A stretch of DNA of 64,000 nt from Sphagnum compactum (taxonomy: Eukaryota > Bryophyta > Sphagnopsida > Sphagnales). Both the position numbers and the translations under genes were made by a program. The notes under the pieces are model-generated. The model saw only the letters and a list, made by a program, of their open reading frames with translations, did no database searches and had not been told where the DNA came from. Below are positions 50,137 to 60,722 of the stretch, one piece after another. The stretch lies in contig OZ234493.1 of assembly GCA_965153455.1 (NCBI GenBank), positions 806,001-870,000 on the forward strand, read 5' to 3'. Numbering within the stretch: the first letter of the stretch is position 1; each line of letters starts with the position of its first letter.

Positions 50137-52059
50137 GGATCAGCAAACATGTCAAAACTCAACAGGCCTAAACATGTAACACAATTGAGGTGGGTGGGCT
50201 GAATAATTCATGCTCACCTCCCAATACGGCAGACCCCAAAATGCACATAAACGCTTCATCCCACTGCTTGTCGGTGGACACCCTTTTGCCCCCAACACAT
50301 TTCCTGCAGCCACCCACTTTTCAGTGGCGTGGGCTTGTCTTTTCACCTTAGCAGCTGTTATTAGATCTGGCCTTCCCCTTAACTCCTCATGACCATTAAA
50401 ATGTTGGGCAATGGGATGAATTCTATATGGGTGATTTCGATTCAGCCACCTCCGATTTCCTTCAAACACTACCTTTCCCAACTCCTTTGACCATCGACTA
50501 GTTGTCCCTGATCCACATGGAGGGCATGTTTTGTAACCTTGATGTTGGCATCCAGAAACTAAGCCATACCCGGGAAAATCATGAATCGTCCACATCAATA
50601 TGGCCCTCATTAAAAATTGCCTTCTACCTATAGGTTGTAGTATGTCAAGCCCTCTAACCCCCTCCCATAATTCTTGGAGTTCTTCAATTAGAGGACTTAT
50701 TAGGACATCAAAGTTTGCACTCTTAACACTCTCAGGCCCTGGAATTATGATAGATAAGAGCATGAAGAACTTCTTTGTGACTAGCCATGGTGGGAGGTTA
50801 TAGATTAGGAGTAATACTGGCCAAGTGGACCAAGCATTGTTTTTGTCCCCAAAAGGGTTCACCCCATCGGTGGCCAAACCTAGTCTTACATTTCTAGGTT
50901 CAATTGCAAAATCAGGCCATGTATTATCAATGTGTTGCCATGCTTTGCTGTCAGGCACATGGCGAACTTTCCCATCTGTGCTCTTGTTTCTAGCATGCCA
51001 TGTCATCATCTCTGATGTCTGTCGAGCTCGGTACATACGTAGCAACCGAGGAATTAAAGGGAAGTGCCGCAGAACTTTTTGTGGAACAAGAGACGTGCCA
51101 AATTTCTTGTACCGAGTAGCCCCGCACTTTGGACAAGCCTCCAATGTAGAATACTGCTTCCGAAATAAAATGCAGCCATTCACACATGCATGGATGTGCT
51201 TGTAGTCTAGGCCTACTTTCCTAGTAACGCTCTTAGCTGCATACATGCTAGGTGGCAGAAGGTTATCCTTTGGCAGTAGGTGCTTATGAAGGGGTGCTAA
51301 TAACTCATCCATGAACTTGTTGGATACGCCATGCACTGTGCAAACATTCATCAACAGTAATGTTGATGCTAGCTTTGTGCACCTTGCACCATTGTACAAA
51401 GGCTGACATGCTTCCCATAGACAATTGGCCTCAGTTGAGATGTCATCATCACTTGCTACTGATGGGGGCCCTGTTTCACCTAGTCCCATGTCATTGTCCA
51501 CACCCCCCTGTCCCCTATCATGGTTATTTTGGTCGGGCATGCTTTCAGGCAATGCTGCTAACTCTTCCATGATCTTGATGGCATTCTGCACCATGCCTGT
51601 TACCTCCATTCCCTCTACATTATGGTCTGAAGACAAATTTGCAACCCTCTCACCCTCATGTTTTTCCTCTGGCATTTGGAATAGGTCATCCAAAAGTTGG
51701 TTCACATTCACAGCCTCATCCACTACCTGCACCTCCACCTCTGTTCCCATTGGGTTTACTGCTGCCCTGCTTGCTTCAACCCACTCTTCATCAGAGTGGT
51801 TAGTTGGGCCTGGGCCTTTCCACACTCTAAATAATGGATGCCTCCCATTTAGGATTAGGTGGTTTCTAACTGTCCTAAGTAAAACCATTCTGCCCGTTCC
51901 TTCACATTTGGCGCATGGACATCGCATCTTGTCCACCCCATGTTGTGTGGCCCATGTGAGCTCCCGCTTCCACAACTTGTCATCCCTTGCTTTTTGCCTT
52001 CTTGGGTCATCCAAAGGCATTGACATTATGTCTTCCTTCAAATAATGATGGAATGACAA

Positions 52060-52728
52060 GAAATCTTGACCAGAACTCCTTCACAGTAAGTGGCAAAATT
52101 GGACAACATCACACTATTATGAAACCAGGAAATGATAACTTGCACTCAGATATCCAATCAGGTAAATCCTAATTGCAAGCTTTCAAATAAAATCTTCAAA
52201 CTACTAGAGTCTTGACAATGAAATGTATGAATGTGGTTCCATGGACAATCTCCACCAAATCGTGCAACGTAACAAAACAAATGTTGTGTCTTTTCCAGCC
52301 TGTGAGTACCATAATCATCATCATCCTCTTCATTGTGAATGGCAGTGGGTACAATTAAATAGATGATAATATGCTCACACCTCGTGCAAAATTTCGGAAA
52401 AGCAGATCAGAGATACATACTCAAGTGATCAAGAGCTGAAGGAGGCATGACCCCTGAAATGCAACCACAGCCACCAATCACCAAATAGAACATTGAAAAC
52501 ACATCCATTAGCTCCTCTGTCACAAAGTGGAGATCAATTCCAGACAAAAATCTTTCCTTCCATTGACCTTAATTCATCACAAAAGTCTTATACAACTGTG
52601 CATCTCATACCTTTATCTCCATTTTCAAGATGTGGCTGTCACCTACATTCCAAGGACAGGTTTTGCATGTGAAATGGCTTTCAAGAGGGGTTCCTCATGT
52701 TGTGCTAGTTGATGCGTTGGTCTTGCAG
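52060..52728. other. No feature recognised
   Basis: Region 5' of the TNP2 gene. No terminal inverted repeat seen. Confidence 0.4.
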
Positions 52729-53850
52729 GTCTTGCATCTCTCAGAGGTCATCTGATCTATGATGATACATCTGAGGCAGCTGAGGAATTAGATAGATCCA
52801 ACAATGTGTCCGATGGAAAATTTGATATGGTAGAAGATGAGAGAGTTGCTAAAGCAGTCATCGGAGAAGTCAATCTCCGTAAGCAGGAAGAGGACATAGC
52901 TGGTGAATCGGCTACTGCTGCTGCCCACATGTCCCCTCTTTTTGAAACTAGACCTGCTCCAACTCTACAGCATAAGCCTGCATTTCCTGCAGAAGAGCCA
53001 AAGTTGGAAGAGATTGAAGGACAAGGGTTACATCTGAACTGTCTTGATGAACTTTATACATCTCTTGAAGCTGAAAATTGTGATACATTTATGTCAGTGG
53101 GAACACTGGACATCTCTGAGGGGCTCCTCCCTGAGAGGAATCTGGAGATGCCAAGGGATGACAGATCTAAAAATGAGGTAAATTAGAAGGAGCAGAAACC
53201 TTGTGAGGAACAAACTATGGTCTTTGCAACTAACACCAATCACCCAGTTGCTTCAAAGCAGATGCTAGACAATGCAGGGGATTACCCAGTGGAAACTTAT
53301 GAGAGACAAGAAGATGAGAGCTCTGGAGACACATCTGCTGAGGTGTCCCTGAATTTCAATCCAAGTCATGCTCCAACTATGCAGGACAATTTTGTGGTCC
53401 CTGCAAAGGAACTGGTGACAATTGATGGTGTGGGTGAATATGTGCATCTTACTATTCCAATTCTTCTTTTCTCTGTTGCCTCAGATAAGAGGTAGAGTAG
53501 TTGGATTATGACAACTATCCAGTATCTCGAAATGGAACCTGTAATGCTACAGAACAGTTGGAAGAACTAGCTAAGATAGAAGGATTTCAAGGGGTCAATG
53601 ATTTGGATGAAAAAAAAAACCAGCTTACCTACTGGCGAAGGTACCCACTTGAACTCATGTATGAAGACATTACATGCTCCAAGCATGCAAGAGAGTTGTG
53701 CATATCAGGCAATGAAGACAGCTTCAGAGAAAGATTCAGGTGAATCAGTGGATCTGCAGTCCAGCCACACTCTATTGGGTACCTCACTTGCTGCAACTGG
53801 AGACAATGAAGAAGAGACAACAAGTGGGGAACTGATATTTCCAAACTAGA
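52729..53850 (+). pseudogene. Acidic protein gene fragment, unidentified
   Basis: An exon-like frame begins after TTGCAG (52728) with GLASLRGHLIYDDTSEAAEE and runs to KNE with a possible donor GTAAAT at about 53177; a TAG follows in the readthrough. The same frame then continues from about 53187 to a stop near 53494. Internal similarity: FETRPAPTLQHKPAFPAEE (near 52950) against FNPSHAPTMQDNFVVPAKE (near 53360), so the parent protein had repeated segments. Later pieces (LEELAKIEGFQGVNDLDEKK; ESVDLQSSHTLLGTS) lie in other frames. It is acidic, Ser/Thr/Glu rich and likely disordered. It may derive from the same parent gene as copies A-C, but no shared sequence proves this. Confidence 0.5.
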
Positions 53851-55389
53851 TGTAAAGAACACGCTAGGGTGAAATCAGATACAGTTTAGGGTTCATGAAT
53901 GACCTTGTCTATGAATGAGGCTGAGTAGCATCAGTGGTTCTGCTCAAATGGTGCCGAGGGGTACAACATTCCACGCCCTCCATAAAACTTCACATCAAGT
54001 AGCCAACGAAGGCATACAAAGTTAGAATTCTTGTGCAAGCAATCTTCTGCATATTCTTTTGTCCCCATACAAACAAATGCCTAACACCTACTTGTTATAC
54101 TCATGCATTAGTATGTGATTGAGCTCCATCCACAATGCCTAACCCCTACTTGTTACACTCCTGCCTAACATACTGGAAAAGGCAAAGGCACCACATAACT
54201 TAGAAACTCTCCGATGTCTCGCAAATTCACCACATCGTCTGAAAAATCCTAGCTTAGAGAGTGCAATATGTTGGTGATCGATATGATGTTTTAAGTCTAG
54301 ATAGCACAAGGGGCAAGACAAGCAACTTGGGTGTCAAGACAAGGTGGCCTTGGGCATCACAAAAATAGACCCTATGTTGCATGGTCCCAAGAAGGGTACA
54401 CTGTGATAAAGTCACCTTACCCTGCACCTGTATGGGGCCGAGGACACGACAGCCCACGGCTTATGACAGAATGATTTTAAGTTGTGTAAGGGCCATGACA
54501 CTGTGGGCTGGGTTCCCTGACACTATGACATGGGCCCATGACAAAATGGAATGGACTTAGGTTACCAAAGGGTAGGACACGAATGCATCACTACTAGGAT
54601 AGAATGATCCTAGCTAGGTTGCAGGGGGTGGGGACTATGGAATACCAAAAGAGCCATATTGGACTTGATTCTAGGACTATGCCAAAGTGGCCAACCTGGG
54701 GCCGAGATGCCAAAAATATATTTTGACTCTAACCCAGAGCTGCTTAAAATGATCCCAACCCTAAGCGAAAATGCTCAAAAGTATTTACAACCTAGATCAA
54801 ATTCCTAAAAAATTTGTCTAACATCATGATTTGCCACCATATTGTGGCATCATATTTTACACAAAATAAATTATATTATCTCAAGAGAGAAAGCTTACAT
54901 CATACTAACTAGCCACCTAGTTACCATGCTGATGAGTATTCACTAGTTTACTGATGTCCTGACGACTTCTCGTACCTTACCTCAGGGTCAGTTTCGTCAT
55001 TAAACAATCCTTGAAATAGTGAAACATTTTTAATGAAAATACGAATTTGAAATACTGAAAACCATCACATAATTTTATCAGAAGATGAAATTTGAGTAAT
55101 TTCATTCTTCCTATGACAACTTATCAATTTACTGATCATGAAAATAATAAAGTTAAGTTTAAGTTTATATATATATAGAAAAGTAATGGTAATTCGTTTT
55201 ATCAACATGGAAGCTGACCTTAGGGTACAATATGTGAGTTTCCCTCCCCCCACCAGTGATTGTTTTGGGAGCAAATTTTTTCCTTGTTTGGGAACAAAAT
55301 TAGGGCAATTTTTTAAAAATTTGTTTTTCTAGTGTAATGTCGACCAATTTCATTAATTTTTGGGGCAAATTTTGATACAATTTGGACAT
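53851..55389. other. No gene recognised
   Basis: Includes a G-rich, weakly repetitive stretch at 54300-54720 with recurrent ATGACA/ACACGACA motifs. CACTACTAG at 54588 lacks the rest of a CACTA terminus. Confidence 0.4.
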
Positions 55390-55720
55390 CACAAGGTGTG
55401 CATCACACCATGGCCTTGCCATTTACATAAAAAATTATCTTGAGGCAAAAGAAGAATTATGGAAACTCGAATAGTTCACCATGTAAAAATATAAAATAAA
55501 AAAGATCCTCTAAAAAAAACCAAAATCCTTCAAGATATATTATAACTTCATATCTAATTTCAAGTTTGAACACAAGCCAAAATTACCATCTTTAAAAAAT
55601 CCTCATACAAAAATCGACCTATTATTACCTAGGGGCGAAAATCCCTTAAGCTACTTATAACTCTACAATGAATCTAAACACAATATCCTTGCCTTGGTAG
55701 GCAAGGCCAACAACCAAAAA
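55390..55720 (+). repeat. Dispersed repeat family R, copy 1
   Basis: Contains CACACCATGGCCTTGCCATT, TTATGGAAACTC, CACAAGCCAAAAT, ATTACCTAGGGGCGAAAATC and AATGAATCTAAACACAATAT, ending in a CTTGCC...GGCAAG inverted repeat. Copies 2 and 3 follow at 56030 and 57977 in the same orientation. Confidence 0.85.
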
Positions 55721-56029
55721 ACGTGGATGGTTTTTTAGTGGAGGAGAAGTAAGTGTGAACAGAAGTAAACTAAACAGAGAATCATTGGGGGTGAGAGACA
55801 CCCAAACAAGACAAGAGTCCACCCCCTGTTGTCATTCATACTTTTGGCACAATAATGAATGCCCACTTGCAAAGCCTTGCAAATTTGGCTCCAAAGGCCA
55901 GAGACAAATAATTGTGGAAAAAACCAATTTATAATGATCAAACCTTCCATGCCAAGGCAAGGCTTACAAGTCATGCTCTTTTTAGTCATTTTGGACAGGT
56001 TTTTTTGTCTCTTTCCAAGGGAAGACAAG

Positions 56030-56345
56030 AGGGTCTCACACCATGGCCTTCCCATTTACATTCAAACGTATTCCAAAGCAAAACAAAACTTATGGAAACT
56101 CAAATATTTTACCATGCAAGATGTAATTTACAAAAAATCCTCTACAAGAAACCAACATGCTTTCAGATATTATAACTCTGTAACTAATCTCAAGTTTCAA
56201 CACAAGCCAAAATATCATCTTTCAAAAATCCTCATATCAAAATAGACCTATTACCTAGGGGTCAAAATCCCTTAAACTATGATACTCTATGATGAATCTA
56301 AACACAATATCCTACCCTTGGTATGGAAGGCTAATAAAGGTGTAA
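56030..56345 (+). repeat. Dispersed repeat family R, copy 2
   Basis: Same block order as copy 1 (CACACCATGGCCTTCCCATT ... TTACCTAGGGGTCAAAATCC ... GATGAATCTAAACACAATAT), about 80% similar by eye, lacking a clean terminal inverted repeat. Confidence 0.85.
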
Positions 56346-57419
56346 ATACATGAAGTCCATGTCATGATATTTACATTAATTTTACTCAATTTTTTATACA
56401 TGTTTGTAATTTAGATTATTTCATTTGTTTTGTACACAACAGTTCATATTAATTAACATAAGGTTATAAATGCAACTTAACTTAAATTACATATGAATGA
56501 GATAAATTGAGATACTTAATAATGGAATCTATTTTTGAAATAAACAAAATATCAATTCATTTCCCTCCCTTTTCCTACTTATGGAGATATATGCCCAAGT
56601 ACTTTTTCTTTCAAGCTATCTATGGTTATGTGAAAGAACAAATAGAACAATGGTTGCCATGTAGATAGAACAAACCTTCTCAAACCTATTTGTTCTATTT
56701 ACACGCGCGGCAAACCACTTACCACGGTAAACCCTACATACTTTAAAGCATAGTTGGTTTTACCAGGGTAGTGTGAAGTAGAAGTAAAAAGGTTTCACAA
56801 GTAAGATTGGAACCTTGGTAACTCAGTTGTGGTTCATCCATAATGGAGTCATAAATGGGTCATCCTTCACAGGCAAAGCCAACAAAGGATGTGTGTGTTT
56901 AGGATCTAAATCAATAGATGGTATAGGCTATCAAATGGGGGTTGTTTTTTTTTTGGGGGGGAGTTACAATCACTTCCCAAGGTGGGCAATAAAAGCCCCC
57001 CCCCTACATTAGGTCATTAGTTTGTTGGGACACCACCCAAATTCCAATGCATAATTTATCCATATGAAATATATGCAAACATGGTTCCAAATTGCATACG
57101 CTGATCTCCATCAATGCCTTTGCACTGATGTCTAATAATGAAAAAAACTAGAGCATTATTCTATGGATTGGCTCTACCAGAATTTGCTACTTATTCGATA
57201 GTACTTACCACCAAGGAAAAGTTGCCTGTACTTATAGTCCATGTTTGTATACATTAATGGGCCTAAGCTCAAAGCCCCCATTGCCCATGGGCTCCTAATT
57301 TATGGTTAAGGCTAACATATGTAGTCTTGTACACCAAAAAGATTATGGGAGATCTCCCAATCCAGGAGGAAGTGAGAAATTGTGCTGGTGAGGTGCCCTC
57401 CAAATGCAGTATCAAATTT
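56346..57419. other. No gene recognised
   Basis: AT-rich with a T/G and a C homopolymer near 56945-57003. A 65-codon frame at 56815 is not convincing. Confidence 0.4.
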
Positions 57420-57976
57420 CTGGGAGGTTGTTAATGTCAAAAAGTGTGAAACCAATGATCACCCTTGGACTTAGAGGATGAGGCTGATGATCTCCTAGAC
57501 ATGGAGTTAGAGGATGAGAGCCAAAAGACTGAATCTGCTTTGGAAGACATAAAAGTATGTGATGATCCCCCAATGCTGCAAAGCACACTTCATGACCAAA
57601 GAGTTTTAAGTACTGAACTAGATAATGACCAGATGACACAGCATAGTCCAGTGGATGTAGATATGGCTACCGGACATGCTTCAGAGGACCATGCAACAAA
57701 ACAAAAATGTGTCCAGTGAGAAAAACCAATCAAGGCAGACTATGGATATGACTGAAGATGATGCAGGCATTTATGTCACAGCAACAACAGCTAAGACCAT
57801 TAAGAACATCTCAGAAGGATTTCATAAAGAGGGTGAGAAAGGTAATGATGAAGTAAAAAGAATTCTGGAGCTTGAATTGAAGGTGAGACAGATGGAGCGT
57901 GAACTGAAAGAGAAAGATGCAAAGCTACGACCAGTAGCTGCAGTTGAGCAAGAGAGAATTGAGATGCTTGAAAAGA
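57420..57976 (+). repeat. Acidic/coiled-coil coding fragment, copy C
   Basis: Outside the TNP2 gene, about 5.4 kb beyond its 5' side. It starts with the unit-tail sequence AAAAAGTGTGAAACCAATGA and, a few bases later, LEDEADDLLDMELEDE; so like B it preserves a tail-to-head junction, though with a small deletion. It matches A at about 95% and shares the same frameshift before DDAGIYV. It stops at GAAAAGAG (57976), where repeat R begins without a gap. Confidence 0.8.
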
Positions 57977-58075
57977 GGCCTATTATTACCTAGGGGCCAA
58001 AATACCTTAAGCTACTATACTATATAATGAATCTAAACACAATTTTCTTGCCTACCAAGGCAAGGCCAATAAAAA
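57977..58075 (+). repeat. Dispersed repeat family R, partial copy 3
   Basis: Matches only the last ~100 bp of copies 1 and 2 (CCTATTATTACCTAGGGGCC to GCAAGGCCAATAA), including the CTTGCC...GGCAAG inverted repeat. It is fused directly to copy C. Confidence 0.85.
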
Positions 58076-59042
58076 CATTGCCTCCCACCTTTCTCTTTTC
58101 CCATTGTACTGCATAACTCCCAGTGCCGACTCTCTAGTACATAATACCTTGTGAACTTCGATACAAATGCTCATCAAATCCTTAATCAATTCTAACATTT
58201 TCATTTTGACAAATGGGACATATTCTTCAAGGTTCAATCTTTTCCTTCACAAAATGTATCTTTTTCTTTGGGAGATCGCTTTCGGGTGAAAATTGCATCA
58301 CTGATGAAAATATCATAATTAGTGCCAAAGCTGCATGCCATGGCAGCCTACTAAGGAATAGTTAAATTCCCACATAACATTAAATTTTGTGGGAATCTGT
58401 GATGTGACGAAAAAGTGACATGGGTGGGCATTATGTCACATACTTCTGCTAGAAGAAAACCATAATTCTATTTTTTAGTGCAAATAATGAACTTGAAAAA
58501 GTGGTAGGATGACATAAACCAAATTTAACTCTATATATTTATTTATTTATTTAGTTTACCTACTAGCGAATATTTTTTTCGCCAAATTTTACACTGTGTC
58601 TACAATATATATAAAGTTGTAAATTTTCGGTTTTTTTCTGTAAATTCAACATAAAGCAAGCCATAAGTTTTGAAACCATGAAATTGGAAAAGGGACAAAA
58701 TGGAAAAAGACATGGTTACATAGTGGTATGTAATGTATGTAAATCACAATGTTTCTCGAAAATATGATCGCTAACCCCATGTGAGGATTTATTGCACACC
58801 TTCACCACTAAGATATGCACTCACAATAAAAGACCCGATTGGAAGTGGAACTACTATGTAGTGTAGTCTAACAAGTAAGGTGGTTCGAAGTAAGTAATGA
58901 AATTCACTAAAAAAATATTCTAATGCGTTGTGTCCAAATCTCATGAGTTTTTATTTTATTTTATGTCTTTGACCAAAGTTAAGCCCCGAAACTAAAAACC
59001 ATTTGCTTTCATTGAGGAAAACAAAACAAATATCTCAACCTC
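58076..59042. other. No gene recognised
   Basis: AT-rich spacer. A CTAGCGAATATTTTTTTCGCC stretch near 58562 loosely recalls the palindrome of the 108-bp array at 1.7-2.2 kb, but it is isolated. Confidence 0.35.
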
Positions 59043-59420
59043 TTCTACTTCCAACACCTGCAACTCCCTCACAGCAAAACCGATGATGATGAATTTTTGG
59101 CAGGAGCTTCAACACCTTCCAAACTAAAATTGATCTAATTTTGACACAAATCCAACGGTGGATTTAAGAGAAACAATTAACTAAACCAAATGTCCAGAGG
59201 CTTCACTACGATTCTTTCATGAACCCCTCTTCAACACCCTCTACTTCCAACACCTGCAACTCCCTCACAGCAAAATCGATGATGTTGAATTTTTGGGAGG
59301 AGCTTCTACACCTTTCAAACTAAAACTGATTTAATTTTGACGCAATTCCAATGGTGGATTGCAGAGAAACAATTAACTAAACCAGAAGTCCAGAGGTTTC
59401 ATTACGATTCTTTGCTACAC
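59043..59420 (+). repeat. ~190-bp tandem duplication
   Basis: Two head-to-tail copies (about 59043-59235 and 59236-59420) share CTACTTCCAACACCTGCAAC, TCCCTCACAGCAAAA, GATGATG/TTGAATTTTTGG, GAAACAATTAACTAAACCA and TACGATTCTTT. Confidence 0.9.
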
Positions 59421-60308
59421 ACAACTCCATTCCATGCTTCATTTTTTCATAACCTTTTCATGAACACTTCCACACACAAGAACTAACAACCTCTCTCACA
59501 CTTCATTCTCCTCTTTCTTCTTTTTTTTTCCATACACACCATGCCTTCTCCTTTTGCAAGCCTCCATGACCTTCCTTGAGCTTCTTTCCCTTGTCCAATT
59601 AAGCTTTGAAATCCTTTTGCACCAATCAATGGCCTCATCATCCTTCAAGGGCCAATGAAAATTTGAGAATGAATGGCCATCCAATTGAAATTAGGATGAG
59701 AATCCATGGGCCCAATGAAACTTAAGAGATATTCCATCCTCCAATCAAAGAGGATGACAATCCTCATGACGAATGGAATTGGAGGATCCAACCTCCCCCT
59801 TATCTTGGATATCTTGATGAGGTCTCTTGAGCTTGATCCTTATCTTTTCCGTCCGTTGACCCTCACATCCTACTTCTTCATCCTAATTACTTCAAGTAAC
59901 TAACTACTAGGATAAATTATCGGTAGTAACAAGGAAGAGTCCTTGAGTTCTTACTTGACTAATTCAATGGTTGAAGTAACATTTCCGTGTAACATTTACT
60001 CCTTCATATTCCCTACCTATTTACTTGACTATGCACTAATTAACTATGTAGTACATAGTAAATTGGAATTACAATTTGCATCACAAAAGAAAAACTCTCA
60101 CATACTTCTAGATCCACCGTTGAATTTAGGGTTTGATGAATCCCTTAGATCTAGGGTGTTCGAGTTTTGATGAAGTTTCGCCGTCATTCCCACGCCTTAC
60201 GCCTACCCTAATTTGTTAAATAAAAAGGCCTCGACCCTTTTTGAACGCAAGTACCACCTTGTTCGTACTACCTTTTTGGTTTTTTTGTTGATGCAGGCGC
60301 AACTAGTC
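59421..60308. other. Leader-like region before the ORF at 60309
   Basis: No gene recognised. ATCCACCGTTGAATTTAGGG near 60113 echoes ATCCAACGGTGGATTT of the preceding duplication in inverted form, as seen in some plant LTR elements; no LTR pair or primer-binding site was found. Confidence 0.35.
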
Positions 60309-60722
60309 ATGGCGGACGACGATGCTACGCCTTCAAATCCTTCGGTCGCACCTGTACAAGAAGAAGAGCTTGAAGAAGCACCGCTCGACTTGGATGTTTC
60401 TCAACGGCCGCACGAAGAAGAACCGCCTAGGAGAGTGGTGCGCACTCGAGTTGCTCGTTCGGTATGGGATCGTCGACTGTCTCCTAACCCACATGCTTTA
60501 GCCATTTATCAAGAGTTTGTTCCTGCTCGTGAAGCCGCGCCAGAAAGGTTTGAAGAGTGCCAGTGCGAAGATGATGATGTCCGTCTCCATTGTCGAACGT
60601 GGGTTCCCGGTGACGGCCATTATCGTTGGCTACGAGGCCCGATCAACCCACTTCCCCTGGAGCATCGAGCCGAGTACCTCGCTCGCACCATCCGTCGCAT
60701 CCTACAATTTTTACAACTGTGA
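60309..60722 (+). CDS. Hypothetical GC-rich ORF, 137 codons
   Basis: ATG at 60309 opens MADDDATPSNPSVAP, then an acidic stretch (QEEELEEAPLDLD), then a basic Arg-rich part (RRVVRTRVARSVWDRR), a region with ECQCEDDDVRLHCRTWVPGD and a C-terminal amphipathic end with Arg pairs. It is markedly more GC-rich than its surroundings, especially at third positions. A TTGATGCAG acceptor-like site lies 12 bp before the ATG, with the frame open through it (total 169 codons). I recognise no family. It may be the first exon of a gene, part of an unclassified retroelement, or a captured fragment. Confidence 0.4.
   Translation: MADDDATPSNPSVAPVQEEELEEAPLDLDVSQRPHEEEPPRRVVRTRVARSVWDRRLSPNPHALAIYQEFVPAREAAPERFEECQCEDDDVRLHCRTWVPGDGHYRWLRGPINPLPLEHRAEYLARTIRRILQFLQL

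Larger units (their letters stand above)
45267..52026 (-). mobile_element. CACTA (En/Spm) transposon: TNP2-type transposase, decayed
   Basis: Exon 1 runs from ATG 52026 to the donor GAG|GTGAGC at 50218/50217 (603 codons): transposase-associated Zn-like region (MRCPCAKCEG), then CPKCGATRYKKFG, LATDGVNPFGDKN, YNLPPWLVTKKFFMLLSIII and IHDFPGYGLVSGCQHQGYK, ending GLPYWE, the Transposase_21 domain. Exon 2 (47162-46341) begins HLLIRHTLDVMHIEKNVCES and ends in the region VEELDICGPVHTRWMYPLEW (DUF4218). After a frame-disturbed stretch (46340-46002), 46001-45267 holds a DUF4216-like end (YVGILKDIILLDYGP, VILFKCDWV, DDYGFLLVNF). The 3-kb intron should end CAG|CAT at 47163 but reads CAA. Intron and flanks carry antisense coding fragments. 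Termini not securely placed. Family function is cut-and-paste transposition; this copy looks inactive. Confidence 0.9.

Noticed and set aside
50825-52045. Plus-strand ORFs of 126-206 codons
   Set aside because: Antisense to the TNP2 transposase exon, which has clear domain similarity.
54588-54605. CACTACTAGGATAG as a CACTA end
   Set aside because: Only nine bases match the terminus at 39253 and no subterminal GCAACT repeats follow.
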